The notes beneath the pieces were generated by a model, which saw only the letters and a list, made by a program, of their open reading frames with translations, did no database searches and had not been told where the DNA came from. Position numbers and translations under genes: made by a program. A stretch of DNA of 64,000 bases from Steinernema hermaphroditum (taxonomy: Eukaryota; Nematoda; Chromadorea; Rhabditida; Steinernematidae), in assembly GCA_030435675.1 (NCBI GenBank), contig CM059622.1, positions 9,796,001 to 9,860,000 on the forward strand. The letters run 5' to 3'. Below, piece after piece: positions 1 through 9,500 of the stretch (the first letter of the stretch is position 1; each line of letters begins with the position of its first letter).

Positions 1-388
1 ACAGGCGGTCAGAGAAGGATTCCGCCTTCGGGTGCTCTTCCTGCTGTCATCCCTACCCGAAGCGCATCATCGAGCGTGAACTTATGTCCCGCATGAACCG
101 ACTGATCACCGCCTACGCCGTCCAGGACCACAGATGTGATAAATGCGGAAACGTAGGTTATCTCTCGCGACAGGAACTAAATGAGAATCCGTTCAGATAA
201 GACAAGATCAGATGTCGATGTACTGTGACTGCAGTGGCCAATATCGAAATACGATAGCATACGACGACATGAACATGCATCTGAAGATTATCTACCGCAT
301 TGCCGATCAGAACAGTTTGGCCAAACTCTACAGAGCGAGCAAATGGGTTCTGGAGGCGGAGTTTCCTAAGGACAGAGAAGTGTCGTAA
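1..388 (+). CDS. pole-1: DNA polymerase epsilon catalytic subunit, C-terminal end (partial)
   Basis: This is the extreme C-terminus of the leading-strand replicative polymerase; the 5' part lies outside the window. Two exons are visible: up to 152 (codons in frame from base 3) and 197-388, joined in phase 0 across a 44-bp intron (153-196, GTAGGT...TTCAG). The stop is TAA at 386-388. The peptide carries the cysteine pattern of the zinc-binding C-terminal domain that contacts the B subunit: CSSCCHPYPK, then CDKCGN, then YCDCSG after the splice. The stretch with RELMSRMNRLITAYAVQDH matches the conserved helix between the metal-binding cysteines. Reading through the intron would stop at TAA 198-200 and lose the last cysteine pair, which supports splicing. 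Family assignment rests on recalled resemblance to nematode and human POLE tails. No clear polyadenylation signal is seen before the mobile DNA starting at 592. Confidence 0.85.
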
Positions 389-591
389 TTTTCCGAAGAT
401 TCCAGTTTTTCCATGTTGATCTCTACTTGTAACCGATGTGACATTTGTTTTGCACCAAGTGCCTTACAAGGGAAGCACTCCAAGTGATAGTTGCAAATCG
501 AAATGAATTGTGGTGTATTAATAACGGATAGAGGAGATCATAGGAAGACGAGCGCACACATTATAAACAGGTCCCCGAAATACGAAAAATA
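389..591. other. spacer after pole-1
   Basis: About 200 bases between the polymerase stop codon and the first mobile element. No gene, repeat or canonical AATAAA was found here. Confidence 0.5.
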
Positions 592-636
592 ACGCCAGTC
601 GAGACTAGTACGTTTAAGTTGCCAAAGGGCGATGCG

Positions 637-695
637 TCTGTGTGGTCGAGTGGTGAGACGCCAGGTTACGATCTCGGATTCGACCCCCACAGAGA
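637..695 (+). other. tRNA-like sequence with Pol III box-like motifs
   Basis: TCTGTGTGG at the start can pair with CACAGA at the end. An A-box-like TGGTCGAGTGGT and a B-box-like GGATTCGACCCC lie between. At 59 nt it is too short for a normal tRNA and lacks convincing D and anticodon arms. It is best read as a tRNA-derived SINE relic inside the foldback arm; a diverged copy with a small duplication lies reversed in the right arm (about 4785-4860). Confidence 0.45.
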
Positions 696-1157
696 ATCTT
701 TTATTTTTCGATTTTCTTTCTCGTCACCGCAAATATGCATTTTTATAGTACTTGGTGTTCTTAAGCACCGGTCTTTCGTTCTGCATAAAATATAACTGAG
801 AAAACCCTCTGTAGGAATCGAAACGGACTCTCACTCGTGTCGCGGTGGAGAGCGGTCGGTCCTCCATTCGTTCTCTGAGCGTCTGGTTGGTCAGATGGCA
901 AACCCCGTGGCAGTTGTGAGTCTCCCGGCTTCCAGAGCGAATTAGGAATGCTGCGTGAGATGTCATCCCGAAGGTCGCCGACGCCCTGAGGACCACCAAA
1001 GACGCAACCGGACCATGAACCATCAGATGCAAGCTCAGAAGTGTCCGCTGTGTCGCAAACGATGTTCCGCAGCCGAAGATTTGCCGATTCCCAGATGCCC
1101 CGTGAAGTGCGCCGTCTAGGACCGGTTCGACATCTACGCCGCGCCAGGGATGAAGAC

Positions 1158-1220
1158 CAGACAGACATCCTCTGTTTGCCAGACATCTACTGTTTGCCAG
1201 ACGTCTACCAGACATCCTCT
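1158..1220 (+). repeat. short tandem repeat in foldback arm
   Basis: About three variants of a unit of the form CAGACATCCTCTGTTTGC follow one another. A single unit of the same kind (GACATCCTCTGTTTGTC) occurs in the related arm near 12229. Confidence 0.6.
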
Positions 1221-1410
1221 GTTTGTCTATTTTCGCGCAATGTGTCGCGCAATGCATAATGCCTTTGATTTGCGAAATAAAGTCGTAAAGTCGGAATCGA
1301 AACTGGTAACCCAAATTTCACTTTTGTGGTGAAGCTGTTTCTCATTCTTTCGCGGTCCCCTCTCTTTTACGAATCATCTGAGGATGCGAAATGGAATAAA
1401 TCAAAAAAAG

Positions 1411-1483
1411 GATGGCCGGGATGGGTAATCGAACCCTGATGTCGAAAACGGTAGCCAGGACACTACCCGGGTCGACCACACAA
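1411..1483 (-). other. second tRNA-like relic inside the foldback element
   Basis: Read on the minus strand there is an A-box-like TGGTCGACCCGGGTAGTG followed about 35 nt later by a B-box-like GGGTTCGATTACCC. The ends do not pair as an acceptor stem, so it is not called a tRNA gene. Confidence 0.35.
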
Positions 1484-1565
1484 ACAGTTGGCGATACACC
1501 AGCAAAGTTGACTATATTCATTTGAACGCAACTTTGGAACAGCATTTACGCGGCCAAGTGTATGT

Positions 1566-1870
1566 TGTTACGTCTTGTCGTAACAATAGTTTGAGGGAGC
1601 TAGGAGCTCTACCTGGTGGAAGACCTCAAACTTGGGTAATTAAACCTTTATGTACAAATAACACGTAACAAATAAAGGCGCGAACACGTAAGCACATGAA
1701 CGCGTTAGTCAACACAAACATAAGGCTGGCGCGATATGAATGGAAGAGACAGAGAGCGGTCGCTAGCCTAGACAGCATAGACAACACGCAGACAAGTACG
1801 GTGACCAATCGCGGTGAGACGCAGACGAACATTGAACAAGAGAATCAATGCGTGTGGTCAGCACGCAACA
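1566..1870 (-). repeat. 3' LTR of the retrotransposon
   Basis: 305 bp, TG...CA ends, near-identical to 3936-4240. An AATAAA lies inside both LTRs on the + strand; the transcript strand is minus, so it is not taken as a functional signal. Confidence 0.9.
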
Positions 1871-1922
1871 CCTCCCAACGCAAGAGGAAAGAAAGACATG
1901 AATACAAGAATAAGTATGCACA

Positions 1923-3635
1923 TCAATGGCGGATGACATCCCGGTGTTCTGGAAACTTGGCGTGTCGCATCGCTTCGGCTCGGCGTTTCCAGAAGAGTTC
2001 TTCACGGGCGAGAGCTTCGGGGCTGAGAGCGATGAATCCAGAGCTTGTCATCTTGGAGCAGTCGAGAGCTTCGACAGTCTTGTCCTCGGCGTTGTTGAGC
2101 GCAGGAGCGGATCGGTCGGGACCAGAGCTGGTCGGCTGGCGTAGAGCGGCATCACGGGAGAGCGCGGCGGTCTTCCGGACGGCAGAGAGAGAGCCAGACA
2201 TGGAGCGTGGCGTCTTCTTCGGCTTCTTGGAGCTGGAGACGCTTGTGGGCTTCAATTGAACGTCAAGCGAAAGCACGTTGACGGTTCCCTTCCCCAACGA
2301 ATGAGGCTTCGTTGAACGTTGAGCAACGCGGGAAGCAGCAGGCCGTTGGGCAACAGCTGTGGTAGTTGAAGCGGACGATCTTGGCTTGGTTCTTGCAGAG
2401 CTGCGAGATGGGTGTTCGGTCTTCGGCTTGGAGGAATCGGTCTTGGCTGAGCAGCAGACTTCCTTGAACGGCTTGGCGTTCATTCCAAGGGCTTCGAACG
2501 TAGGATAGCCAAGGATCTGGAGGTTGGACGGAGAGACGAAAAGCTTCGTTGTCCTTGAAGTTCCTTTCCAGTGAACTTGAGCGTTGAACCATCCCAAAAG
2601 CTTGAGAGGCTTCTTGGCAGCGGTGACGATAGCTTGAGCCGCATGGTTGAGGCGAGGCTTCTTGAGAGCGGACCATGTACGATGGCTGATGATCGTGACT
2701 TCTGAACCGGTGTCGACCTTGATGTTGATGGTCTTCTCAGCTAATTGAGCGTCGTGAGCACGGCGTACTGAGATGCGGGTGAAGTTCATGGTGCTTGAAG
2801 CGAGAGCAGAGACGAGGTTGACTTCCAATGGAGCTTTCTTCGGCTTGGCGAAGTTGCAGAATCCAGTCTTGTGTCCTATCTTGTTGCATGCAGGGCACGT
2901 CTTATTGGAGAACGGACAGTCGTCGCGGTAGTGCATTTCTCCACAACCATAGCATGGCGTGCGTGGTACACGGCGTTGCTGAGAACGGCGACGGGTTGGA
3001 GAGTCTTCGTCTTCAGAAGCAGAGTCTTCTTCCTGAGCAGGAGTAGAGCGGTGGCTCTGGCTTCTCACGGCTAAGATGTCTTGTCGAGACTTGACTTCGC
3101 TGCGGACTTGGGTCTTCGTGAGTGCTTCTTGGTGCACGGTTTCCAAGTCAGTTTCTTCATCTGGCTTGCGAGCGGCCAGTTTCAGGAGAAGGTGTTCCTT
3201 CAGCTGCGGATTGTGCAGACCTTGGGCGTAGATCAGCACTGCCAATTCTTTTTCGGAGAACGATTTGAAGTCGAACTGTTGCACGGCCTTCATGACGGAC
3301 TTGTACCAGTCATCGAGCGAAGAGTACACTGGTTGTTGCATGGACCAGCATTCGCGTCGGTAAGTGAACAGCAACTTCTTCTTCTCAAACGCGGCAACGA
3401 GCTCGGTCTTGACGTCTTCGAGCGTGCACGTTGTGAGTTTCAGGTCCTTCGCTTGGAGTCGGGTGGCAAGTTGGCCAACTGCAGACATGTTGAGCATGGC
3501 GATAAGCATCGCAGCCTTCTGCTTGTCCGTTGTTTCTTATGGGAGAAGTAGCAAGCGGCTTGTCGCAACTTGGAACCATAGAGCGAAGTCGTCCTCGTCC
3601 GGGTTGAAAATCGGCAAATTATGGAGAGCGTCCAT
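1923..3635 (-). pseudogene. retrotransposon gag-protease polyprotein with an in-frame stop
   Basis: The frame opens with a likely gag start ATG at 3633-3635 and meets TAA at 3537-3539 after 32 codons; the same frame then stays open to a stop at 1923-1925. From the next ATG (3507-3509) it encodes 528 residues. Seen in order: a gag-like helical region; two CCHC-type knuckles (CYGCGEMHYRDDC and CPACNKIGHKTGFC); an aspartic protease core with VDTGSEVTII; then a Ser/Thr/Lys-rich tail instead of reverse transcriptase. The last 155 or so residues have no recognised domain. The knuckles and the protease active site place it with Ty3/gypsy- or BEL/Pao-like elements; which of the two is undecided. Translation might start at the inner ATG, or the stop may simply be inactivating. 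Confidence 0.8.
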
Positions 3636-3818
3636 AGTTGAGCGATCACCAGGGCTCTTGAGTTAGATTGTCTGTACTGTCAAGGATTTAGGCTCTTGAA
3701 TCGTCACCAAGACAGCTTCTTGACAGAGCAATTAACACCTGCTGGTTTCTTGGATCGCGGCTTGTTGCTTGTTCTGCAGCGGGGGCGTCCGTGCAGATGG
3801 TTCGGCAACGGCGAAAAG

Positions 3819-3838
3819 TCCTGGTCACCAATTTGTTG
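3819..3838 (-). repeat. second copy of the primer-binding-site/LTR junction
   Basis: TCCTGGTCACCAATTTGTTG resembles the true junction at 3921-3940 (TCCTGATCGCCAATTTGTTA), matching at 17 of 20 positions. It lies about 100 bp inside the element and may be a relic of template slippage or of an older junction. Confidence 0.5.
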
Positions 3839-3935
3839 AGTTGGCGACTTGGCGCGGCCTGTCGGGAGCGGCGACGTCGAACAGGCGGGTGGCGGGAGGC
3901 GGAAGCGCGGGTCCGGAAATTCCTGATCGCCAATT

Positions 3936-4240
3936 TGTTACGTCTTGTCGTAACAATAGTTTGAGGAAGCTAGGAGCTCTACCTGGTGGGAGACCTCAAA
4001 CTTGGGTAATTAAACCTTTATGTACAAATAACACGTAACAAATAAAGGCGCGAACACGTAAGCACATGAACGCGTTAGTCAACACAAACATAAGGCTGGC
4101 GCGATATGAATGGAAGAGACAGAGAGCGGTCGCTAGCCTAGACAGCATAGACAACACGCAGACAAGTACGGTGACCAATCGCGGTGAGACGCAGACGAAC
4201 ATTGAACAAGAGAATCAATGCGTGTGGTCAGCACGCAACA
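3936..4240 (-). repeat. 5' LTR of the retrotransposon
   Basis: 305 bp, near-identical partner of 1566-1870 and upstream of the gag-like frame on the minus strand. Promoter motifs were not resolved by eye. Confidence 0.9.
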
Positions 4241-4289
4241 TATGTATTGGCCAGAATAGAATAGGCTCTATCATTGTGACATCTTAAAG

Positions 4290-4901
4290 GATAAGAGGAG
4301 AACGGGGAGCGTGAAAGAACTGAAAACAGCTTCACCACAGAGATGAAATTTGGGTTAGCAGTTCCAATTCCTGCAAAGGACCCTAAACTAAAGACCGGCG
4401 TTGATAAACACCAGGAGATGCGGGAACATATAGTTCTGGTGAAAAGAAAGAAGGTAGAAAAAAATAAGAACTGTCTGGGGTCGAACCATCGGACATCTTG
4501 TTGTCAGCGGTGGTGGGACTATGGCTTCCGGGTGTCCCAATTCCCTCTGGAAGCCGGGAGACTCACAACTGCCACGGGGTTTGCCATCTGACCAACCAGA
4601 CGCTCAGAGAACGAATGGAGGACCGACCGCTCTCCACCGCGACACAAGTGAGAGTCCGTTTCGATTCCTACAGAGGGTTTTCTCAGTTATATTTTATGCA
4701 GAACGAAAGACCGGTGCTTAAGAACACCAAGTACTATAAAAATGCATGTTTGCGGTGACGAGAAAGAACATCGAAAAATAAAAGATTCTCTGTGGGGGTC
4801 GAATCCGAGATCGTAACCTGGCGTCTCACCATCGTCAAAACCTGGCGTCAAACAGAAGCATCGCCCATTGGCAATTTAATCGTACTAGTCTCGACTGGCG
4901 T
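4290..4901 (-). repeat. right arm of foldback element
   Basis: Reverse complement of the left arm from 592. It keeps the segment around 4495-4545 (CCGGGTGTCCCAATTCCCTC) that the left arm has lost. Confidence 0.7.
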
Positions 4902-4981
4902 TACATATGTACATACATTTACTCTTGAATCAATGACATTCGTCATGCAAGATATCTCATAATGCTCAAAGGAGAACCGTA

Positions 4982-5665
4982 TATTGTATTCGTCAAAAAT
5001 CTCTCGCAAAAAAGGAGAGGGCTCCTGCCACGAAAATTTTGCGCGCGCATTTCACGCGCCAAAAAGTTTACAATGGGAAATGCTCAAAATCATAGTAATC
5101 CGATTTTTTTTTTCGTTTCTGACGCGACTTCTCCAAATTCTATTAACGGACGGTTGCTCAGCAGACCCTGGCGCGTCGAATGAGCCCTGGCCCGACTGCC
5201 AGTATGCTTTCCTCACAGAGTTATTAGGATCAATGGTGGATAATGGCACCTTGAATCGTAAGCTGTGGATTTTTAAGAATATGATGGATTAGCTGCCCAT
5301 CACTATGTCGTATATGGATCCTCCTGTGATCTAGGACATCTCCAACATATGAATCTGTAGCTAACTGTTCAACTCTCAATTGCAAACTAATGGTCATTCT
5401 AATAACTCTGCGAGGAAAGCATACTGGCAGTCGAGCCAGGGCTCATTCGACGCGCCAGAGTCTGCTGAGCAACCGTCCGTTAATGGAATTTGGAGAAATC
5501 GCGTCAGAAACGAGAAAAAATCGGATTACTATGATTTTGAGCATTTCCCATTGTAAATTTTTTGGCGCGTGAAATGCGCGCGCAAAATTTTCGTGGCGCG
5601 TGAAATACTCGCGCAAAATTTTCGTGGCGGGAGCTTTGCGAGAGATTTTTGACGAATACAATATC
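4982..5665. mobile_element. small foldback element (about 0.7 kb)
   Basis: The ends are inverted: TATTGTATTCGTCAAAAATC at 4982 and its complement ending near 5665. The arms (about 4982-5235 and 5390-5665) are highly similar; the left has extra bases near 5005 and the right an internal duplication of the motif CGCGCAAAATTTTCGTGGCG around 5580-5630. A direct ACCGTA flanks both ends (4976-4981 and 5666-5671) and may be a 6-bp target duplication. No protein is encoded; the loop 5236-5389 shows nothing recognisable. Confidence 0.65.
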
Positions 5666-5671
5666 ACCGTA

Positions 5672-6513
5672 GTAGCTGCTGATCTTCTTTCTTCGGCGCG
5701 GAGCGCGACGTCCGAATTGAAGGAAGCTACCCCATCAGTGTGCGCAGGCTTCGAAGCGACAAAGAGGCTGCATGCAGAAGATGCGCGGTGGTGGAGCATG
5801 ATTCGACCTGTGCATCCGCAAGTAGCGAGCATGCCACTGGCGACTCATCGTCGACCGCTGACGAACGCTGTTTTTCCTTCAGTCCAGTACCGTTAAGGCG
5901 ATTAGTTGGAATCTATCTCAAGGACTACGGTAGTGTGAAGGAGTCATGGAGGAAGCAACATTGTGTTCGACGTGCTTACGGGGCGTCGAACGGATTACTA
6001 CAGTAGCCCGCACGCATAGCGTCGCCGAAGTAAGGCTCCGGGCAATCGCCGCCGCGCACAAAAAGTCCGTTTCTCGCCGAAGTCCATTGGTAGCTATTTA
6101 TAACCTCGCGTGACAGCCCATTAACCCCAGAGGCAAAGCGCCTCCCCCTCGGGGCGGCGCCCCTGGGTACAGTTCCTTCGTGATTGCGCTAATCTCGCGT
6201 TGCCGCGGGCGCTTCCAAACTCGCTTCGTTTTTTTGCTCCGCGCACCGCGGCTGGCGCGAGCGCCGAGCGAAGTCGAGGTCGCCAATGCCCCGACTGTCG
6301 GCTGGCAGTGCGTCTCTCGAGCCGCCCGACGGGCCGGTGGGCCCGCGGGCCCTCCCTCGCCGGGATATAGCATTTCACTCGCGCGATCCATCGTTTCAGA
6401 TTCAGCGATCGAAACGACGACACTATTCTAATCACCTCTGCACCCTCCGATTCCGAACTCATCCACCGCTGGTTGTCTCCACGCTTTCGACTAATCTCCT
6501 ATCTCTCCACATT
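5672..6513. other. region upstream of mxt-1
   Basis: No gene recognised. It holds a GC-rich self-complementary stretch near 6130-6170 and pyrimidine-rich sequence before the start codon. Promoter elements could not be identified. Confidence 0.4.
6398..6399 (+). promoter_or_regulatory. possible spliced-leader acceptor for mxt-1
   Basis: TCGTTTCAG followed by ATTCAGCG lies 114 bases before the ATG at 6514 with no closer good acceptor. It is an acceptor by sequence only; use for trans-splicing is inferred. Confidence 0.3.
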
Positions 6514-9500
6514 ATGAAGTCCTATATCACCTCAGAAACGAACGACTGGATGCACCAGGGCCACAAATCCTCCAACCTGCACCCCTCCAACAACGACCAA
6601 CACTTGTCCGTCGGTGAGTCCCCCGGCCACCGTAATCAACGCGTTAGTGCCACTGGCAGCATTCCTTGCGCGCTTTTGATCGATTTCTTTGCGCTCGCCT
6701 CAAGGTCGATTGGCGATTCGCGCTGATTGCGGTTGGAAGCCGATCCCGGGAAGGGACGCGGAGGAGGGACTCTCGACGACATATCGGAGGACATGTTTGC
6801 AAACGATCTTTGTTTGTGTAACTGCGATGTAGCGGCGGCGGCGACGCTTCGGTAGGGCGAAGTTGGAGCGCCGACCGAATTAGCGTCCGCCGATCGGAAT
6901 TCCGGTGAATGAATAATGGCGACGCATCGCCGATCGATCGGATCGAAGTGGGAACCGAGGAGACCCCGGGGTACTGTAGCGTTTTCCGTTTCATAAATCC
7001 CGAGAACACGGGGAGGGGGCTATCCGGGGACAGAGAGTCAGCTGACAAGCAGATCGACTGTTTAGATCAAATTCTCAATGTAATGAATCAGATCAATGCG
7101 TCGGTGAAGGCGGGCGACTTCACGTCGCAGCTGGCGAACGCCATCTTCCTCCTCTGCCAGCAGCTAAAGGCCAGCGGACAGCATCTCGAGCAGACGCACA
7201 AGAGTGAGATCCCGCGCCCGAGGCGCCCTCACCGGTATCCACCTAGATGAGCTGAACGCCGTCTTTGTCTCCCTGCGGCAGGCCTGCTGCCGGGACTCCG
7301 GACAGCTGGGCACCCCCTGTCGCCTCAAAATCATGGAGCTCGTCGAGTTGCGCGCCATGGGCTGGCGGCCCAGCTTCGCCCACACCCAGTACTACCTGAA
7401 CCGCCCGGAGCACCTCAGCAATGCCAGCAGTACCAGCACCCCAGGTGGGCAACGTCCCGGAGGCTCCCTCCGACGCCCCGTGCTTCCAGAGCCGACGACG
7501 ACGCCCGTCAGTGCGCCCCCCTTCGGCGCCGTGCCGCTGAACCCCTTCACACAGTTCGTGCCGCCCTCCCCGGCCGCGACACCCATGTTTCTCCCCTCCG
7601 ACGTCCAGAACGCCGCCGCCGTCCACCAGAATCCCCTCCAAGCGCCCAGCTTCTACCTGATTCCCGCCGCGGCCGCAGGTACGTCCCCCTCGAGCGCAAA
7701 TCTGGGGGTTAGGGCAGCACATACCAGGGCAACTCATACTGCGACACTCATACCACGACAGCTCATACCGAGATGTGCCGACAATTGCGCGATGGCAGTT
7801 GCGCGAAATACACGACCTAGGCTGGTCTTAGGCGCTGGCTTAAGATTGTGCCTAGATATTGAAGGTTGTGTGTTCATTTTGCGTGCTGCCTAAAATCTAA
7901 AAAACGGCCTAACAGGCTCCGGCTTAGGCTGATGCCTATAAAGCGCCCGACCTGGCCGCTTGCTCTCGGGGTGCGTGTGGAGAATCTAGGGGCGCTCGCC
8001 GTACCGTGCTGGGTTCCTTCAGCACGTAGAAGATAACCGCAGCCCGTTGCCACGCGGGTTTCGTTCCCCTCCTTGTTGACGACGACGTTGGTCCGCAACG
8101 CCGTGCTCCTTCCCGTTTCGCTCCGCTGGACGCGACTCAATCCGTCGAGTCGCTCGGGAAAAGACCGAAGACTACGCGACGCTACTCAAAACGCCTCGCT
8201 ATCCGATACCAAAGATAGTCACAGAACGTAGTGAACTACCAAGTCGCAGTACACTAGAATCGATTACAACGATTTACTCGCAAAAAACAATGGCAACAAT
8301 CAAGATTGACAAATCGCACTTAGGCGATACAAAATAACCAGCCGGCGGTACAACCCACAGTGAACAACAACAACGATCCACACGATCAATCCCCCGGCTT
8401 GCAAATCCCTCTCGCGCGCCTTCTCCAACCTTCTCCTCGCTCGCTTTGATAGATGTCCTTGCTTCAGTCAAAACGCGCGGGAAATCCTCGCCTCTCCGTT
8501 CTTCCTATCCGCGTCCGTGATGCTGTAAACGGATTCCGTTAAATCTGAGTCGCGTGCCGCGACAGCCTACAAATTTTAAATGAGCCCGAAGGAGAGTCCT
8601 ATAGTTGTGGTGGATTCGACAAACCCCGGCTTGGCTTAGGCTTCGGCTTAGGACTATGCCTAGAGATTTGAGGTTACGGGCGAGTGAAGCGAGCCCCGAA
8701 TCCTTTTTGCGTATAGGCTAACGTCCACGCCTGGCTTAGGCTTAAGCTTGCTGGTTTTATGCGAGCCCGAAGGGCGAGCTCTGTAGTCTTGACGACGAAT
8801 GTGGTTGAGAATGCTTACGTAGGGAATGTATGGACAGAAAACCATGCTGCAAAGTGCGTGAAGCTACTAGCCTAAGTGGAATTTATTAGACGCATGTTAA
8901 ACCGAAAGCATAGAACGGAGCGTGCAGCCACGTTTTTGTGGAAAAAAACCCCAAATTCTGTGAAATATATGATGCGGTATGAGTTATCAATGGTATGAGC
9001 TGTCCGTGGTATGAGTTGTGTTGGCATGAGTGTCGTGGTATGAGCTGCCATGGACCCGCAAATCTGACCCCTGAGTAGCTGGAGGATGGTCCCGACCCGC
9101 GATGGTCCCGGCGAGCACCGCGACGGCACTGATTCCCCCCGGAGGAGGTTTCCTTGGACCGGGTCTCCCCAACACCGGCACGAACCCGGCGATCCCTTCG
9201 CCTCTGGACCTTGACCTCGCCTGGATGGCGCACAACTCCCTCAACATCAACAAGCAGGTGCCGCTTAAGAACCCCGCAAAGTTCACAGCGAACATGCTTA
9301 ACGCCGTGCAGAAGGCGGCCGCCGCCTCGAAGCCCCTCCAGCTGCGTGAGGAGTTCACCATCAGGAACTGCGACTCCGGAAAGAGTAAGTGCGCTCCGGG
9401 GGCCTTCTCAGGCAGACCTCTTCAGTCATGGGAGTGAAAGGCCGCCGCGTCGCCGTGGTCGAGGAGCTCAGCAAGACGGTCATCAGCTTCCAGAAGGTGG

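Larger units (their letters stand above)
592..1380 (+). repeat. left arm of foldback element
   Basis: It pairs with 4290-4901. Segment 795-1160 is homologous to 11795-12215 (same strand) and to 11090-11470 (reverse). It includes a 59-nt tRNA-like stretch (637-695) and a short minisatellite (1158-1220). Confidence 0.7.
1561..4245 (-). mobile_element. complete short LTR retrotransposon (gag-protease only) with 5-bp TSD
   Basis: Two 305-bp LTRs (1566-1870 and 3936-4240) start TG and end CA and differ at only a few bases, so insertion is recent. The flanks are a perfect 5-bp target duplication TATGT (1561-1565 and 4241-4245). The single large reading frame is on the minus strand, so transcription runs from the LTR at 3936-4240. 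Next to it on the minus strand is TGGCGATCAGGAATTTCC, which fits a primer-binding site (TGG complements a tRNA CCA end); GGGAGG just before the other LTR is a possible short polypurine tract. Only gag and protease are encoded; reverse transcriptase, RNase H and integrase are absent, so the element would depend on a relative. It sits near the centre of the foldback element. Confidence 0.9.
592..4901. mobile_element. TA-flanked foldback DNA element, split by an LTR retrotransposon
   Basis: The ends are inverted copies beginning ACGCCAGTCGAGACTAGTAC, at 592 and, reversed, up to 4901, each next to a TA (590-591 and 4902-4903). The arms run inward as imperfect inverted repeats, roughly 592-1380 and 4290-4901, with small indels; one is a segment near position 950 that the left arm lacks but the right arm and the related copies at 11-12 kb keep. 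The TA flanks resemble Tc1/mariner-type insertion, but no transposase is present, so this is a non-autonomous foldback/MITE-like element. Without the LTR insertion it would be about 1.6 kb. The arms belong to the same family as those at 11084-12230. Confidence 0.75.

Noticed and set aside
637..695. Functional tRNA gene
   Set aside because: Only 59 nt between pairing ends, no proper anticodon arm, and it lies inside a mobile-element arm.
7815..8760. Interstitial telomere or ancient chromosome fusion (TTAGGC matches)
   Set aside because: Matches are scattered, degenerate and confined to one element with its own inverted ends and target duplication.
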